Positions 5,336-5,452 of a stretch of DNA of 5,452 nt are shown piece by piece. Location: assembly GCA_003131665.1 (NCBI GenBank), contig PKWA01000111.1, forward strand, positions 15,093 to 20,544, written 5' to 3'. The stretch comes from Acidimicrobiaceae bacterium (GTDB lineage Bacteria > Actinomycetota > Acidimicrobiia > Acidimicrobiales > RAAP-2). The notes below the pieces were generated by a model. The model was given only the letters and a program-made list of their open reading frames with translations, made no database searches and had not been told where the DNA came from. A program made the translations under genes and the position numbers. Positions within the stretch are counted from its first letter, which is position 1. Each line of letters begins with the position of its first letter.

Positions 5336-5452
5336 CATTCTAAGGGCCCTCAAAAAGCCGATCGCCTATTTCAAGCACTCGCTGACGCCACGCGTCGCGA
5401 CATACTCATGCGCTGTCTCCAAGGGGAGCATTCGGTGTCCGCGTTGGCATCC
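5327..5452 (+). CDS. ArsR-family winged-helix repressor (5' part only)
   Basis: The frame is open from ATG 5327 for 42 codons to the window edge, while family members are usually about 100-120 residues. Seen: DRLFQALADATRRDILMRCL (about residues 12-31), matching the ArsR-family helix with the conserved LADxTRRxIL, followed by GEHSVSALAS, where the helix-turn-helix begins (sVSeLA in the family). The metal-type Cys motif cannot be judged because the protein is cut; Cys30 is present in the first helices but is not diagnostic. There is no ribosome binding site; the start is expected to be leaderless and covered by its own operator. In Actinobacteria such repressors with LFxALADxTRR are often followed by an AHSA1/SRPBCC-domain gene, which would lie to the right and is inference only. 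Confidence 0.85.
   Translation, partial: MVVHSKGPQKADRLFQALADATRRDILMRCLQGEHSVSALAS

Overview
The window looks like a piece of an actinobacterial chromosome of moderately high GC content. The reasons are a nadK-recN gene pair as found in Actinobacteria, a Ddn-type (deazaflavin/F420-dependent) nitroreductase, a DUF664/DinB-type protein, and frequent GTG starts. The exact lineage cannot be read from the sequence; an uncultured lineage near Acidimicrobiia is only a guess. No rRNA, tRNA, CRISPR array, insertion sequence or integrase is visible.

Layout. Bases 1-2238 hold a minus-strand operon, nadK (NAD kinase) followed by recN (DNA repair ATPase). The two genes overlap by 8 bp, and recN runs off the left edge with its last part missing. 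Upstream of nadK, also on the minus strand, is a small GYD-domain protein (2399-2719). A divergent intergenic region separates it from a plus-strand F420-dependent nitroreductase-family gene (2878-3324). Next, convergent on the minus strand, comes a SnoaL/NTF2-like gene (3417-3827). Divergent from it is a two-gene plus-strand cassette of small membrane proteins (3925-4242 and 4239-4505), coupled through a GTGA overlap. This pair is the least explained part of the window. A convergent minus-strand DUF664/DinB-fold gene follows (4569-5108). At the right edge an ArsR-family repressor begins (5327 onward). Its start codon lies inside an 18-bp near-perfect palindrome just downstream of a -10-like TAATCT, so it looks leaderless and autoregulated.

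How the genes work together. NadK and RecN are housekeeping functions (NADP supply and double-strand break repair) that are co-transcribed. The genes from about 2.4 kb to the right edge are mostly single-gene units on alternating strands (GYD, Ddn, SnoaL, DUF664, ArsR). They look like small-molecule, redox or detoxification accessory genes, not one pathway. The small membrane pair is a separate translation unit: one protein has a conserved-looking WSGFG segment and a Cys/His cluster with a His-rich tail, and the other has one membrane helix followed by an amphipathic charged helix.
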